A DNA stretch of 64,000 nt from Sphingobacterium paucimobilis HER1398 (GCF_000416985.1 NZ_ATDL01000014.1:1-64000); one strand, 5' to 3'; positions 34,049 to 44,279 are shown, counted from the first letter of the stretch. The notes: generated by a model from the letters alone, not told the origin. A program made the numbers and translations.

Positions 34049-35386
34049 ATGGGAATATTCAAATTGGTACTTCCAAAGATGGGAGAGAGTGTTTCTGAGG
34101 CGACTTTGACTAAATGGGTGAAGGCTGTTGGAGATCGGATTGATGAGGATGATACCGTGGTCGAAGTAGCTACCGACAAGGTTGACTCAGAAGTCCCCTC
34201 ACCTGTTGAAGGTGTGCTAAAAGAAATTCTATTTGAGGAGGGACAGGTTGCCCAAGTCGGCGATGTGATTGCTTTATTGGAGGTTGAGGGTGCTGGTGAT
34301 CCCGAAGAATCCTTTGCTGTAACGGCGCCCGTCGAAGATAAGGCTGTCGAAGATAGTAAAGATACCGTATCTATCCCGGGGTTAGATGTTCTGGAAGACT
34401 CGGCCGTAGCTACGCCAATGGTGGATGGAAACACTGATGAACGTTTTTATTCGCCATTAGTGAAAAGTATTGCCCAACAGGAAGGAATTGCACTTCAAGA
34501 GTTGGCGAGTATCCAAGGTTCGGGTTCTGACGGTAGAGTGACCAAACAAGATGTTCTAAATTATATACAGCGCAAATCAGACTCTCGGCCAAGCGGTACT
34601 GGTTCGGTCGCAGCCGCAGAGAAAAGTATCGATAAACCTGCGCCTGCTGCCCCTGTGCAGGTGGTGAAGGCATCCCATGGAGATGAAGTGATCGAGATGG
34701 ACAGGATGAGACGTTTGATTGCGGATCATATGGTCAATAGTATCCGTACGTCGCCACATGTGTTTTCGGTGGTCGAAGCGGATGTCACTAATTTGGTGAA
34801 TTGGAGAAATAAGGTGAAGGATAGCTTTAAGAAAAGGGAGGGCGAGAATATTACTTTTACCCCTTTGATCATTGAAGCGATTACCAAGGCTTTGAAGGAC
34901 TTCCCTATGATTAATGTATCTGTTGATGGACATAACATTATTAAAAGGAAGCATATTAATATAGGTATGGCGGCGGCTCTGCCTTCTGGAAATTTGATTG
35001 TTCCGGTCATTAAAGATGCGGATCAGCTCAGTTTGGTCGGTTTGAGCAAATCTGTCAATGATTTAGCTCAGCGTGCGCGCGGTAATCAGCTGAAGCCGGA
35101 TGATACGCAAGGTGGAACATTTACATTTACCAATATTGGTGCTTTTGGCAATATTTTCGGTATGCCTATTATCAATCAACCACAGGCAGCGATATTGGCT
35201 GTCGGTACGATTACTAAGAAACCGGCTGTACTGGAAACACCGGACGGAGATGTAATTGCTATCCGTCATATGATGTATCTTACCATGTCGTATGACCATC
35301 GCGTTATTGATGGTGCGCTAGGGGGTACATTTCTAAAGAGAGTTGGCGACTATCTCGAGAATTGGGATAAAGATCGAGAGATATAA
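34049..35386 (+). CDS. 2-oxo acid dehydrogenase E2 component (lipoamide acyltransferase)
   Basis: 445 residues. An N-terminal lipoyl domain (1-78) has the lipoylated Lys44 in ATDKVDSEV. An Ala/Asp/Glu-rich linker follows, then the E1/E3-binding domain (about 130-168, FYSPLVKSIAQQEGI) and the catalytic domain (about 215-440) with H417 and D421 in SYDHRVIDG. It transfers acyl groups to CoA in the branched-chain keto-acid or a related complex; which one cannot be told. E1 and E3 genes are not adjacent. The sequence GDVIAIRHMMYLTMSYDHR resembles branched-chain (BCKDH) E2. A 20-bp stem-loop follows the gene. Confidence 0.9.
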   Translation: MGIFKLVLPKMGESVSEATLTKWVKAVGDRIDEDDTVVEVATDKVDSEVPSPVEGVLKEILFEEGQVAQVGDVIALLEVEGAGDPEESFAVTAPVEDKAVEDSKDTVSIPGLDVLEDSAVATPMVDGNTDERFYSPLVKSIAQQEGIALQELASIQGSGSDGRVTKQDVLNYIQRKSDSRPSGTGSVAAAEKSIDKPAPAAPVQVVKASHGDEVIEMDRMRRLIADHMVNSIRTSPHVFSVVEADVTNLVNWRNKVKDSFKKREGENITFTPLIIEAITKALKDFPMINVSVDGHNIIKRKHINIGMAAALPSGNLIVPVIKDADQLSLVGLSKSVNDLAQRARGNQLKPDDTQGGTFTFTNIGAFGNIFGMPIINQPQAAILAVGTITKKPAVLETPDGDVIAIRHMMYLTMSYDHRVIDGALGGTFLKRVGDYLENWDKDREI

Positions 35387-35390
35387 CTTA

Positions 35391-35433
35391 TACAAGAGAA
35401 AAGCCTATGCGGAGCATAGGCTTTTCTCTTGTA
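35391..35433. terminator. Stem-loop terminator after the E2 gene
   Basis: A perfect 20-bp stem with a 3-nt loop (GGA) closes on AAGCCTATGC/GCATAGGCTT. A pure T-run is missing, but the descending arm is T-rich (CTTTTCTCTT). Confidence 0.8.
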
Positions 35434-35483
35434 TAGCCCTTTAATAATTGGTATATTTCGATTGAAAAATAAATAGTCGTCCT

Positions 35484-36962
35484 ATGGAGACAATAAAGCC
35501 ATTTGTTGATTTTGCCTTAAGTTGGTATTGGGTTCCTTTACTGATTCTCTATGCGGGTGTGATCAGTGCTATCCTGATTGAAAACCGCAATCCTACGAAG
35601 ACGATCGCCTGGATTTTGGTGATTATATTTATTCCTTTTCTTGGGTTGCTCTTATACTATTTTTTTGGACAGAAGTTTGTGAAAGTCCAGAAAATGAAAA
35701 AGATAAATAAGCAACAGGCACAGCGTTTGGAAAAGCAATGGGAGTTGTTGGACCCTGTTATGGAATCTTTTATCCGGGATATTCATGAGGAAATCGGTGA
35801 CCTCTCTAAGGTATTCCGGTTGATGAAGCGAGAAAGGCTGTCGTCGCCAACTTTGGATAACGATGTACGGCTATTGGTAAATGGTGAAGAAAAATTTGCT
35901 GCGCTGAAAGCGGATTTGCAAAATGCCAAACATTCTATCCATATGGAGTATTATATTTTTCAGCCTGATCATGTGGGATTGGAAATTCTGAATATATTGG
36001 AAGAAAAGGCTGCGGAAGGTGTCGTCGTGCGATTGATCGTAGATAGTTTTGGTTCGCCTGATCTGGTAAAATATATGCGCCGTTCAAAGGGTTCACGAAT
36101 CGATTTTCATCCCTTCTTGCCTGTGACGTTCACTTCTTTGGCGAACTCCAATTATCGAAACCACCGTAAAATCGTAGTGATTGATGGTAGGATTGGATAT
36201 GTCGGGGGAATCAATATTTCGGATCGTTATAGCAATACTTCGGCTAGTCGAAAAGCGGTTTATTGGCGGGATATCTCCTTGCGTATGGAGGGGTTGGCCA
36301 TCAATATGCTGCAGATAAATTTTTGGAGTTCCTGGAATCAGACTGACGGTGAGCCTTTTCTGCTGGAAGATGGCTATCTGCATATGATAAGAATGAATAA
36401 GGAGGCGAGCGGTGATGCTGGAGTAGGGTTTGTTTCCAGTGATCCTGCTTCGGTAGGACCTTATAATATGGAGGCTATGTTGATCGCTATCGGGGAGGCT
36501 AATCAACATATACGGTTATGCACGCCATACTATATCCCGAGTGAGGAGTTGGAGCGGGCTTTGATTGTGGCAGCAGCTTCTGGAGTGAAAGTGGAATTGA
36601 TGATTCCAGCTACGTCAGATTCTTATTTTGTACAACATGCCTCCTTTTCTTTCTTAAAGCCTCTATTGGAGCGTGGTGTAGATGTATTGCTTTATAAGAA
36701 GGGGTTTTTACATGCCAAAACTATGACTGTGGATGGTAAGTTGACCTTTATCGGAACGGTGAATTTGGATATCAGGAGCTTTTATATTAATTATGAGATC
36801 GCAGCTGTAGTTTCGGATACCTCGCTGTGTACACAGGCAGAAAACTTATTTGACTCCGATAAGCTGGATTGTGAGGTGCTGACGCTTACGGATTGGATGA
36901 ACCGGTCACGCTGGAAGCGAGGAGTGGACTCGGTATGCCGGCTGATGGCGCCTTTATTGTAG
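35484..36962 (+). CDS. cls: Cardiolipin synthase (phospholipase D family)
   Basis: 492 residues. Two N-terminal transmembrane helices (about 8-62) and a basic region (QKFVKVQKMKKINKQQAQR) precede two PLD-type HKD domains: H227 in NHRKIVVIDG and H410 in LHAKTMTVDG, both with the Asp six residues after Lys. Bacterial Cls-A enzymes join two phosphatidylglycerols to cardiolipin, releasing glycerol, at the inner membrane. The length and layout are those of ClsA. The E2 gene upstream ends in a strong stem-loop, so it is probably transcribed on its own. Confidence 0.92.
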   Translation: METIKPFVDFALSWYWVPLLILYAGVISAILIENRNPTKTIAWILVIIFIPFLGLLLYYFFGQKFVKVQKMKKINKQQAQRLEKQWELLDPVMESFIRDIHEEIGDLSKVFRLMKRERLSSPTLDNDVRLLVNGEEKFAALKADLQNAKHSIHMEYYIFQPDHVGLEILNILEEKAAEGVVVRLIVDSFGSPDLVKYMRRSKGSRIDFHPFLPVTFTSLANSNYRNHRKIVVIDGRIGYVGGINISDRYSNTSASRKAVYWRDISLRMEGLAINMLQINFWSSWNQTDGEPFLLEDGYLHMIRMNKEASGDAGVGFVSSDPASVGPYNMEAMLIAIGEANQHIRLCTPYYIPSEELERALIVAAASGVKVELMIPATSDSYFVQHASFSFLKPLLERGVDVLLYKKGFLHAKTMTVDGKLTFIGTVNLDIRSFYINYEIAAVVSDTSLCTQAENLFDSDKLDCEVLTLTDWMNRSRWKRGVDSVCRLMAPLL

Positions 36963-37089
36963 GTAAACCTGAAAATGTGTTAAATTGGCTTGTTAATTTG
37001 AGGTTTTGTAACAGATAAAAGTAAAAATATTTATCTTTAGCTAAATACTCTTTGATGGGACCGAGAACCGGTTCAAGATAAACTATTAC

Positions 37090-39798
37090 ATGAAAAAGAT
37101 ATATTCTATTTATTCCGTATTCTTATTGCTTTTATTCGTTCAGACCTTACCGGCGCAGGAAGTGCCTCGAATACCTATCAACACGGTGGTGGATCGTGTA
37201 CAGAAGTATTTTGGCGTGTATCCGTTGGAGAAAGTGCATGTGCATTTCGATAAACCTTACTATGCCGTAGGGGATACGCTCTGGTTTAAGACTTATCTTT
37301 ATCACAATCCAGTAGCCTATGATCCGAGTAAGATTGCGTATGTCGATATCATCAATGGTCGGGATTCATTGATCCAGACATTACGTATTCCGCTAAAGAA
37401 TAATTCGGGATCTGGTCACTTTGTATTGGATCCACAGGTCGTCAAACAGGATAACTATCGGTTTAGGGCATATACGAAATGGATGATGAATTTTGATGTC
37501 GGTTATTTCTTTAATAAAGTTGTCACTGTCGGAGATGCTATTAATAAGAAGCTTGCCTCAGAGATCAGTTACCAACCCGAAGGGAATAAAACGAAAGCTA
37601 CGATTCAATTTAGGGATTCAAAAGGCACTTTACTGAGCAAAAAGAAGGTGACTTGGGAAGCTATAGATGGTTGGGACCCTTTTGATAAAGGAAAATCAGA
37701 AACGGATGATATGGGGAGGGTAACGCTTTCTTTTTCTTCTAAAGACAAAGAAATGCTGAAGAAAGGTCGTCTGATTGTGAAAGTTGATGGTGAATCTTCA
37801 TTGGTCGGTGACTTTCCCTTGAAGAATGCATTGGCAGAAACTTTGGATGTGCAGTTCTTTCCGGAAGGAGGAGATTTGTTAGCCGGAGTAGCCAAGAATG
37901 TTGCTTTTAAAGCGGTTGGTACAGAAGGTAAGGGAGTGCGTGTAAAAGGTAAAATCATCGACAGTAAAAAGAAGACCGTGGTTGAATTTGCTGATCTGGG
38001 GCTAGGCATGGGATACTTCAACCTATTGCCGCTGGCCGATGAACACTACAAAGCTGTTGTTTCAGTCGATGGCGGGGGAGAAAAGACTTTTGACCTTCCT
38101 GCTGTGCAGTCCGAAGGTATAAATGTGGTAGTGACCAACGTAGAGGAAGAGGCTATACAGGTCGGATTGGTTACTGGCGACAGCTATTTTCCAAAAGTCG
38201 AAAATCAGCCTTTTTATATTTTTGGACAAATGAATGGACAGCTTATCTATGGTGCACAGGCTAAGATGAAAAATGCGAGTCTGGCGTTGTCGGTTCCTAC
38301 TAAAGATCTGCCAAACGGTATTATTCAATTTACGCTGATGAGTCCTGAAGGAAAAGCTTTGAGCGAGCGTTTGGTATTTTATGGATTTGCTGAAGATCTT
38401 GGTCTTCAGGTAAAAACGGATAAGGCGAATTATGCGAAGAAAGAAAAAGTAAAATTGGATATAAGCAATGTTACTTCGGAGAAGTTGATCAGTTCGTTGT
38501 CCATCTCGGTAATAGATGAGACGAAGGTCCCTTATGATGACCATCAGGAAAATGGCATATTGAGCAGTCTTCTATTGACATCGGATCTGAAAGGGTATAT
38601 CGAAAAACCTGGTTATTATTTTGATAAGGAAGTCACCAATAGAAAACAAGCGTTGGATGCTTTGCTGATGACCCAGGGATTCCGCCGCTTTAGTTATGAT
38701 GAGTTGGTGGCCGAGAAATATCCACAGGTCAACTTTATGCCAGAACAGGGGATAACGATTGGGGGCACGTTGCGGCTGAATACAGGTAGGCCCTATCCGA
38801 ATGGAGGACTGTTGTTGTCTATACCTGCTCGTGCATTGCGAAAAGATGCCTATACGGATAAAGATGGGCGCTTTGTTTTCCAGGACTTGAACTTTCCCGA
38901 TTCGGTCAAGGTGACAATAAATGCACGAAGCAACGACAATTATAGAAATCTTGTTATTAACTTGGATCAATCTTTTTATCCGGATGTTGATAATGACAAT
39001 CCCTATAAAGCGAACGATATCTTGAATATAGATAAGCAAATGGTGGATTATCTAGCGAACAGTAAGAATGAATTTAGAACATCAAATCTGATCGATGAAG
39101 TTACGGTTACAGCTTCACGAAAGGAAGTGCGTACCAGCAAAGAGTTTTCGGCACTATCAGGGCTTTCTATGGCAGATCACCGCATTGAAGGAGATCGCCT
39201 GAGTGGCTGTAATGTGTTGACTATGTGTTTGAATACTTTATTGACGGGGGTGACTTATGACAGCCAGACTCTGAAGTACTATTTGACACGTAGCTATAAC
39301 CAAGGCAGTCGGGTGCCGGTACAGTTTTTCTTGAACGGGATGCCTATTGATGAGAATACACTTAATTCCATTGTTCCAATGGAGATTGAAGCTATTGAGA
39401 TCTTTAATAGAGATGACTTGGGAACGGTGAGTCGATTGTATCAAAACGATGGGGTGGTGTCGATTATTACAAAGAAGGAAAAGCCAAAGGGACCTCGTAT
39501 GACATTGGCGCAGATAGAGGCGCTGTTACCGAAGTCTAATGTGGTAGATTTATATCCGCTGGGCTATATCAAGGAACGTAAGTTCTATGTGCCTAAATAC
39601 GATACGGATCAGAGTAAGTCGACGAATGATTATAGAACAACGGTATATTGGAATCCGGATATTGTGATGGATGAAAAAGGGGTGGTTAGCCTAGATTATT
39701 TTAACGCTGACGGCAATGGTAAGTATAAGGTCGTCGTAGAAGGAATAGATAATGTGGGACGTATCGGTCGAACGGTATATTATTATAATGTGAAATAA
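37090..39798 (+). CDS. Large surface protein: MG2-like domain plus TonB-receptor plug-like region
   Basis: 902 residues with a signal peptide (ends LPAQEV near 22). The first 150 residues contain an alpha-2-macroglobulin-type MG domain pattern (EKVHVHFDKPYYAVGDTLWF). Later parts have a carboxypeptidase-regulatory-like repeat (GGTLRLNTGRPYPNGGLLLS ... AYTDKDGRFVFQDLNF) and a region (about 665-780) resembling a TonB-dependent receptor plug (TVTASRKEVRTSKEFSALSG). There is no C-terminal barrel, so it is not a receptor. Such proteins are common in Bacteroidota and are often left as hypothetical. The role is not known; interaction with an outer-membrane receptor or a secreted protease is possible. 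Confidence 0.72.
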   Translation: MKKIYSIYSVFLLLLFVQTLPAQEVPRIPINTVVDRVQKYFGVYPLEKVHVHFDKPYYAVGDTLWFKTYLYHNPVAYDPSKIAYVDIINGRDSLIQTLRIPLKNNSGSGHFVLDPQVVKQDNYRFRAYTKWMMNFDVGYFFNKVVTVGDAINKKLASEISYQPEGNKTKATIQFRDSKGTLLSKKKVTWEAIDGWDPFDKGKSETDDMGRVTLSFSSKDKEMLKKGRLIVKVDGESSLVGDFPLKNALAETLDVQFFPEGGDLLAGVAKNVAFKAVGTEGKGVRVKGKIIDSKKKTVVEFADLGLGMGYFNLLPLADEHYKAVVSVDGGGEKTFDLPAVQSEGINVVVTNVEEEAIQVGLVTGDSYFPKVENQPFYIFGQMNGQLIYGAQAKMKNASLALSVPTKDLPNGIIQFTLMSPEGKALSERLVFYGFAEDLGLQVKTDKANYAKKEKVKLDISNVTSEKLISSLSISVIDETKVPYDDHQENGILSSLLLTSDLKGYIEKPGYYFDKEVTNRKQALDALLMTQGFRRFSYDELVAEKYPQVNFMPEQGITIGGTLRLNTGRPYPNGGLLLSIPARALRKDAYTDKDGRFVFQDLNFPDSVKVTINARSNDNYRNLVINLDQSFYPDVDNDNPYKANDILNIDKQMVDYLANSKNEFRTSNLIDEVTVTASRKEVRTSKEFSALSGLSMADHRIEGDRLSGCNVLTMCLNTLLTGVTYDSQTLKYYLTRSYNQGSRVPVQFFLNGMPIDENTLNSIVPMEIEAIEIFNRDDLGTVSRLYQNDGVVSIITKKEKPKGPRMTLAQIEALLPKSNVVDLYPLGYIKERKFYVPKYDTDQSKSTNDYRTTVYWNPDIVMDEKGVVSLDYFNADGNGKYKVVVEGIDNVGRIGRTVYYYNVK

Positions 39799-39840
39799 AT
39801 ACAAAAAGAGGTGTCTGCAAAGACACCTCTTTTTGTATTT
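39797..39840. terminator. Bidirectional terminator between convergent genes
   Basis: AAAAAGAGGTGTCT and AGACACCTCTTTTT form a stem around a GCAA loop, with A/T-runs on both sides. It serves the 902-residue protein gene and the EamA gene. Confidence 0.9.
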
Positions 39841-39877
39841 ATTGTTTTTCGATATGAGCCGTAATGCGTTTGTACTT

Positions 39878-40741
39878 TTAACCTTTCGACCGAAATTTGG
39901 CGAGAATCCGCTGATCAAAAAGGTTGAGAAAGACTCCTGTTAAGATTATGGCAATAGCGATAATACTCATGGTATTGAAGCCTTCATTAAATAGAAAATA
40001 ACCAAATCCCAGTGCATAGATAACCCCTAGATAATTAAGACTGGCTACCTTTGCAAGGTTAGCTGTTTGGTAAGATAGGGTCATATAATATTGTGCCAAC
40101 TGGGTGAATATACCGATGAGCAGCAGATAGAACCAATCTGTACCGACTGGATGAACCCAGTGGTACAGGGAGTATATGGCGGCGAAGGGTATGGTCAGTA
40201 GTGGAAAGTAAAAGATGATAACGAGTGGATGTTCGTCGTTTTTAGCCTTGGCAATCATATTGTAGGCGAGTCCGGCAAAGAAGGCCGCACCTAGCCCGAT
40301 AATAAGGTCCAGGGTACTTATCCTGAAGTCAAAGCCTTTGAGGAGTATCACGCCAGTGATAGAGATGGCAAAATAGAAAAACTGTATTGGTCTCACTTTT
40401 TGTTTGACAATGAATATTCCTAAAATTGCGGTGAAGAAGGGGGAAAGATAGTTGATGGTGACTGCGGATGCTAGTGGAATATGCTGTAAGGTGTAGAAGG
40501 AACCTATTAAGCCTAAACAACCAGCAATACCACGTAAGGTCAGTGTAGTTATATTTTTTCCTAATGGTGGGATATCCTTCTTTCGGAGCAGATAGTATGT
40601 TACTATCAAGCTGAATACTGATCGGAATAGAACAACTTCCAGCGTAGGAAGATGAGAAACATATTTGACACAGACATTCATAATAGCGAAGAAAAACCCT
40701 GCTAAGAGCATGTACTGTATACTTTTATCTTGCACTGTCAA
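39878..40741 (-). CDS. EamA/DMT family transporter
   Basis: 287 residues with ten predicted helices in two EamA repeats (about 7-137 and 150-275). The first repeat has the conserved LRGIAGCLGLIGSFYTLQHI and the second a GYFLFNEGFNTMSIIAIAII stretch. Substrate is not predictable; DMT carriers move metabolites such as amino acids or sugars. It begins 1 nt after the end of the YihY gene on the same strand, so it is the last gene of a three-gene operon. Confidence 0.85.
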   Translation of the reverse strand: MTVQDKSIQYMLLAGFFFAIMNVCVKYVSHLPTLEVVLFRSVFSLIVTYYLLRKKDIPPLGKNITTLTLRGIAGCLGLIGSFYTLQHIPLASAVTINYLSPFFTAILGIFIVKQKVRPIQFFYFAISITGVILLKGFDFRISTLDLIIGLGAAFFAGLAYNMIAKAKNDEHPLVIIFYFPLLTIPFAAIYSLYHWVHPVGTDWFYLLLIGIFTQLAQYYMTLSYQTANLAKVASLNYLGVIYALGFGYFLFNEGFNTMSIIAIAIILTGVFLNLFDQRILAKFRSKG

Positions 40742-40742
40742 A

Positions 40743-41750
40743 TTATATAGATTCTTTGTTTTTTTTGTCGGTTGGGTGTTTTTGCTTATCGGGATCTATT
40801 TCCAGTTCTGTCTGTTGCACGAGCACCGCAAAGGATGCGGGTGTTATTCCCTTGCCGTATCGTATGGCATATTCTTTGGTGAATTCAGCGCCAAAGTATA
40901 ATATGGCTGCAGAATAGTAAACCCATGCAAGCAGAATAATGATGGAGCCTGCCGCACCGTAGGCCGTAGCTGTGGCATTGACCGATAGATAGAGGGAAAT
41001 GCCATATTTGCCTATCATGAACAAGAGGGTGGTGAAGATGGCTCCGCCGAGTATATCACGAAAACGGACTTTGGCGTCGGGTAGGAAAGCAAATATAAAA
41101 CCAAATAGGATTGCAATGACGATAAAGGTGATGCCAGAATTGATCCAACCTAATAGTTGGATATTCCAATCTCCAAACAGATCTCCGATGTGACGTGCTA
41201 GAATGCCGATAATGCTGCTGATTAATAGGGATGCCATCAGCAGAAAACTAAGACCTAATATCATTGAAAATGATATTAGACGATTTATAATTAATTTTAA
41301 CCAGCCTTTTTTGGGCTTAACCTTGATTTTCCATATGGTATTGATGGAATTTTGAATATCGACGAAAATTGTAGTTGCGGTGACAATCAGTGTAGAGATA
41401 CCTACGACAAGTCCTATGCTGGACTTGTTCTCAAAGGAGATTTTCTGCACGGCGCTTTCCAACAGTTTGGAGATGTCGGGACCTAATAGATCCGTTAACT
41501 CTGCCATTACTGTATTCTGCGCACCGTCAGGGCCTTCAAGGTGATTGCCGTAAAGAAAGCCTAAAGCCCATACGAGTATAATGAGTAGCGGACCTATAGA
41601 GAAGACGGTGTAATAAGCCAGTGAAGCGCTAAGCTTCATACAATTGTCGTCTATAAAGCCATTTCCGGCGTTGATCAACAATTTGCCAAACCCTTTTATT
41701 TTTTTGAATATTACACTGTCTTTCTGTATGTCCTCCTGGTTACTCTGCAT
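40743..41750 (-). CDS. YihY/BrkB family inner membrane protein
   Basis: 335 residues taken from the ATG at 41750 (MQSNQEDI), which overlaps the acyl-CoA ligase stop by 11 nt (ATGCAGAGTAA); an ATG at 41774 would add eight residues and a 35-nt overlap. Six transmembrane helices, with the family motifs KLSASLAYYTVFSIGPL in helix 1 and GAAGSIIILLAWVYYSAAILYFGAEF near the C-terminus (GAEF end). Formerly called RNase BN by mistake; BrkB-type members have been linked to serum resistance. Function here is unknown. The overlap suggests coupling with the ligase. Confidence 0.87.
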   Translation of the reverse strand: MQSNQEDIQKDSVIFKKIKGFGKLLINAGNGFIDDNCMKLSASLAYYTVFSIGPLLIILVWALGFLYGNHLEGPDGAQNTVMAELTDLLGPDISKLLESAVQKISFENKSSIGLVVGISTLIVTATTIFVDIQNSINTIWKIKVKPKKGWLKLIINRLISFSMILGLSFLLMASLLISSIIGILARHIGDLFGDWNIQLLGWINSGITFIVIAILFGFIFAFLPDAKVRFRDILGGAIFTTLLFMIGKYGISLYLSVNATATAYGAAGSIIILLAWVYYSAAILYFGAEFTKEYAIRYGKGITPASFAVLVQQTELEIDPDKQKHPTDKKNKESI

Positions 41751-43500
41751 AGATGCCCTTGATCGTTGTTTCAAATTTTTGTAATATGACTTTTCTCTTT
41801 AAAGATAGTTTGGGCGTGAGTTCGCCACTGTCAATTGTCCATTCTGTGGGGAGTAATACAAATTTTTTGATCTGCTCCCAATGACCAAAGTTAGCATTTG
41901 CTTTGTTAATTTCCTGTTGATACTTTTCTAAAATCTGTGGTGTCTCTATTATTTTCTCTTTGGACTCGTAGGGTATCCCTTTGAACTTACAGTATTTTTC
42001 GAGTTCATCGAAAGCAGGGACGATGAGTGCTGATGGAAAACGTTGATTTTCGCCAATTACCATGACTTGGGCAATCAATGTAGATTCCATCATTTTGTTT
42101 TCAAGTACCTGAGGTGCGACATATTTACCTCCGGCAGTTTTAAACATTTCTTTTTTACGATCAGTAATGCGTAAGAAACCATCAGGCGTAAGTTCGCCAA
42201 TATCTCCAGTATGGAAGTAGTGTTGTTCGTCAATAGATTCTTTGGTAGCTTCTTCGTTCTTGTAGTAACCAGCGGAGATTGAAGGACCTTTTACCAGGAT
42301 TTCACCATCTTCGGCAATTTTGACATCAAGGTTTTTTAGAACTCGACCTACAGATCCAAATTTTACGTCTTTAGGATCCCAAGAGTTGACTGCGATGACA
42401 GGTGACGTTTCTGTTAATCCATATCCTTCCAATACGTTAATCCCCGCAGCCCAAAATACACGAGCCAGTCTTTCCTGTAACGCTGCACCGCCTGAGATAA
42501 TAAAACGTATATTTCCACCGAGCGCTTCTTGCCATTTGGAGAAGATTAGTTTTCGGGCGATGGCTAATTTGAAGTTGTAAAATGCGGAGTTGGAAAGAGG
42601 CTCTTTGTATTCATGGCCAAGGTTGACTGCCCAGAAGAACAATGCTTTTTTAATACCTGTAAGTGTTTTTCCTTTTTCAACGACTTTGTCGTAAACTTTT
42701 TCCAATACACGTGGAACAGTGGTGAAAACCTGCGGTTTGACTTCGTTGATGTCGACTACAATGTTGTCGAGGTTTTCTGCGTAATAGATATGCACGCCTT
42801 TGGACATATAGAGATATACGACCATACGCTCGAATATATGACACAAAGGAAGAAAACTCAATGCTTTGGTAATGTCATCTGTCAATAAGTGTGTACATGC
42901 TTCTACATTGCTAATGATGTTGTGGTGGGTGAGACATACGCCTTTGGGCTTGCCTGTGGTTCCTGAAGTGTAGATTAGAGTCAGTAGGTCGTCGGGACGT
43001 ACTGCTTCATTGTAGGGCACTAGGTCGATCGTCTGTTCCTTGCCTTCTTCGACGAGCTCATTATAGTTTTTAAATCCTGTAAGCTGGTCAAAGGTATAAA
43101 TGTCTATAGTTAATTGGTTTTGCTGTAGAACATTGTTTACCTTATCGGTAAGCTCTTGATTACTTACAAATATCAGTTTTACATCTGCATCGTTGATGAT
43201 ATAAGAGAGGTCTTGTGCGGAAAGTGTAGGATACAAGGGCACCAAAGCTATCCCGATTTGATTACAGGCAAAATCTATAATATTCCATTCGGGCCTGTTG
43301 CCTGACATGAGTGCAATACGGTCGCCTTTTTGGAGACCTTTAGAGAGGATTGCCTTACTCAGACTGTCCACCAGTTCTATTATTTCACTTTTCTTGTATT
43401 TTTTCCAACCGTGTGTATCTCTTTTAGCGAGTAGAAGCTCACGACCTGCTGTAGGAAGGTCTTTTTTTATATAATCGAATAATCTAGTTACACTGCTCAT
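41740..43500 (-). CDS. Long-chain fatty-acid--CoA ligase (AMP-binding)
   Basis: 586 residues. The adenylation motif IYTSGTTGKPKGV (about residues 172-184) binds ATP; GYGLTETSP (A5) and the FHTGDIGELTPDGFLRITDRK (A7/A8) motifs follow. It activates fatty acids to acyl-CoA through an acyl-adenylate and lies near the inner membrane. It is close to the eukaryote-like long-chain ligases (AAE15-type) rather than to proteobacterial FadD. First gene of an operon with YihY and an EamA carrier, no gaps between them. Confidence 0.92.
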   Translation of the reverse strand: MSSVTRLFDYIKKDLPTAGRELLLAKRDTHGWKKYKKSEIIELVDSLSKAILSKGLQKGDRIALMSGNRPEWNIIDFACNQIGIALVPLYPTLSAQDLSYIINDADVKLIFVSNQELTDKVNNVLQQNQLTIDIYTFDQLTGFKNYNELVEEGKEQTIDLVPYNEAVRPDDLLTLIYTSGTTGKPKGVCLTHHNIISNVEACTHLLTDDITKALSFLPLCHIFERMVVYLYMSKGVHIYYAENLDNIVVDINEVKPQVFTTVPRVLEKVYDKVVEKGKTLTGIKKALFFWAVNLGHEYKEPLSNSAFYNFKLAIARKLIFSKWQEALGGNIRFIISGGAALQERLARVFWAAGINVLEGYGLTETSPVIAVNSWDPKDVKFGSVGRVLKNLDVKIAEDGEILVKGPSISAGYYKNEEATKESIDEQHYFHTGDIGELTPDGFLRITDRKKEMFKTAGGKYVAPQVLENKMMESTLIAQVMVIGENQRFPSALIVPAFDELEKYCKFKGIPYESKEKIIETPQILEKYQQEINKANANFGHWEQIKKFVLLPTEWTIDSGELTPKLSLKRKVILQKFETTIKGIYAE

Positions 43501-43741
43501 GTCTTGTCATTTTTGATGTTTACAAATGGATATGCGTCCTAAAAATGAGGCTTCTATAAATATAGTGAATCGTCCCGAACAATTGAAATCAAAATTTGGT
43601 AAAAACATAAGAGGGATATACCTATTCTGTTTTTTTAGCGTTATAAGATATAAAACTTAGACGACACTGTATCGGTAGCCGATGGGCTGAAGAGTGAACC
43701 CCACTTTGCTGTTCAGGATTTTTTTTACAATGGAAATATTT

Positions 43742-43749
43742 TAATTTTG
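43742..43749 (+). promoter_or_regulatory. Candidate -7 box of the small barrel protein gene
   Basis: TAATTTTG matches TAnnTTTG, 26 bp before the ATG at 43776. Confidence 0.45.
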
Positions 43750-43775
43750 GAATTTATTGGGATATAATATTAAGT

Positions 43776-44279
43776 ATGAATCACATTTTACGTAGTTTTT
43801 TATTTGTAGCAATTTTGCTTTTTGTGGGTAAGGATGGTTTCGCTCAATTAGACAGTCAACACGCGGTCGGAGCAAGGTTTGGCTCAGCAACGGGTATAAA
43901 TTATCGGTATACACTATCTCCGGATCGTGCTGTAGAGGCCATTATGAGTATACAGAGCAATTCGAGATCCAATCGCTTTAGATTGGTTGGTTTGTATCAG
44001 TATCATAAACCGATCAATGACGATTTTTCGTGGTACTATGGTTTTGGAGGAAGTGTGGGTAGTTATAAATATAAGGCTTTTACTACTGCAGAAGGGGAAA
44101 GAGTACCGGCAGATTCTGAGGTGTCTCTAAGTATCGACGGTGTTATTGGAGCGGAATACCGTATTCCTACAACGCCACTGTCCCTATCTCTGGATCTGAA
44201 GCCGTACTTTGATTTTCTCCAGGAATCCAGTATTCGTTTGATCGATCCGTTTGGCTTTTCTATCCGTTACAAATTTTAG
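43776..44279 (+). CDS. Small outer-membrane beta-barrel-like protein
   Basis: 167 residues with a signal peptide (ends FAQLD near 24). Alternating strands (GARFGSATGINYRYTL, WYYGFGGSVGSYKYKAF, SLSIDGVIGAEYRI) and a terminal aromatic-rich strand ending YKF fit an eight-stranded outer-membrane barrel. I do not recognise the family; the size is that of OmpW/OmpX-like proteins. It is alone between the acyl-CoA ligase gene and a palindromic repeat. Confidence 0.72.
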   Translation: MNHILRSFLFVAILLFVGKDGFAQLDSQHAVGARFGSATGINYRYTLSPDRAVEAIMSIQSNSRSNRFRLVGLYQYHKPINDDFSWYYGFGGSVGSYKYKAFTTAEGERVPADSEVSLSIDGVIGAEYRIPTTPLSLSLDLKPYFDFLQESSIRLIDPFGFSIRYKF

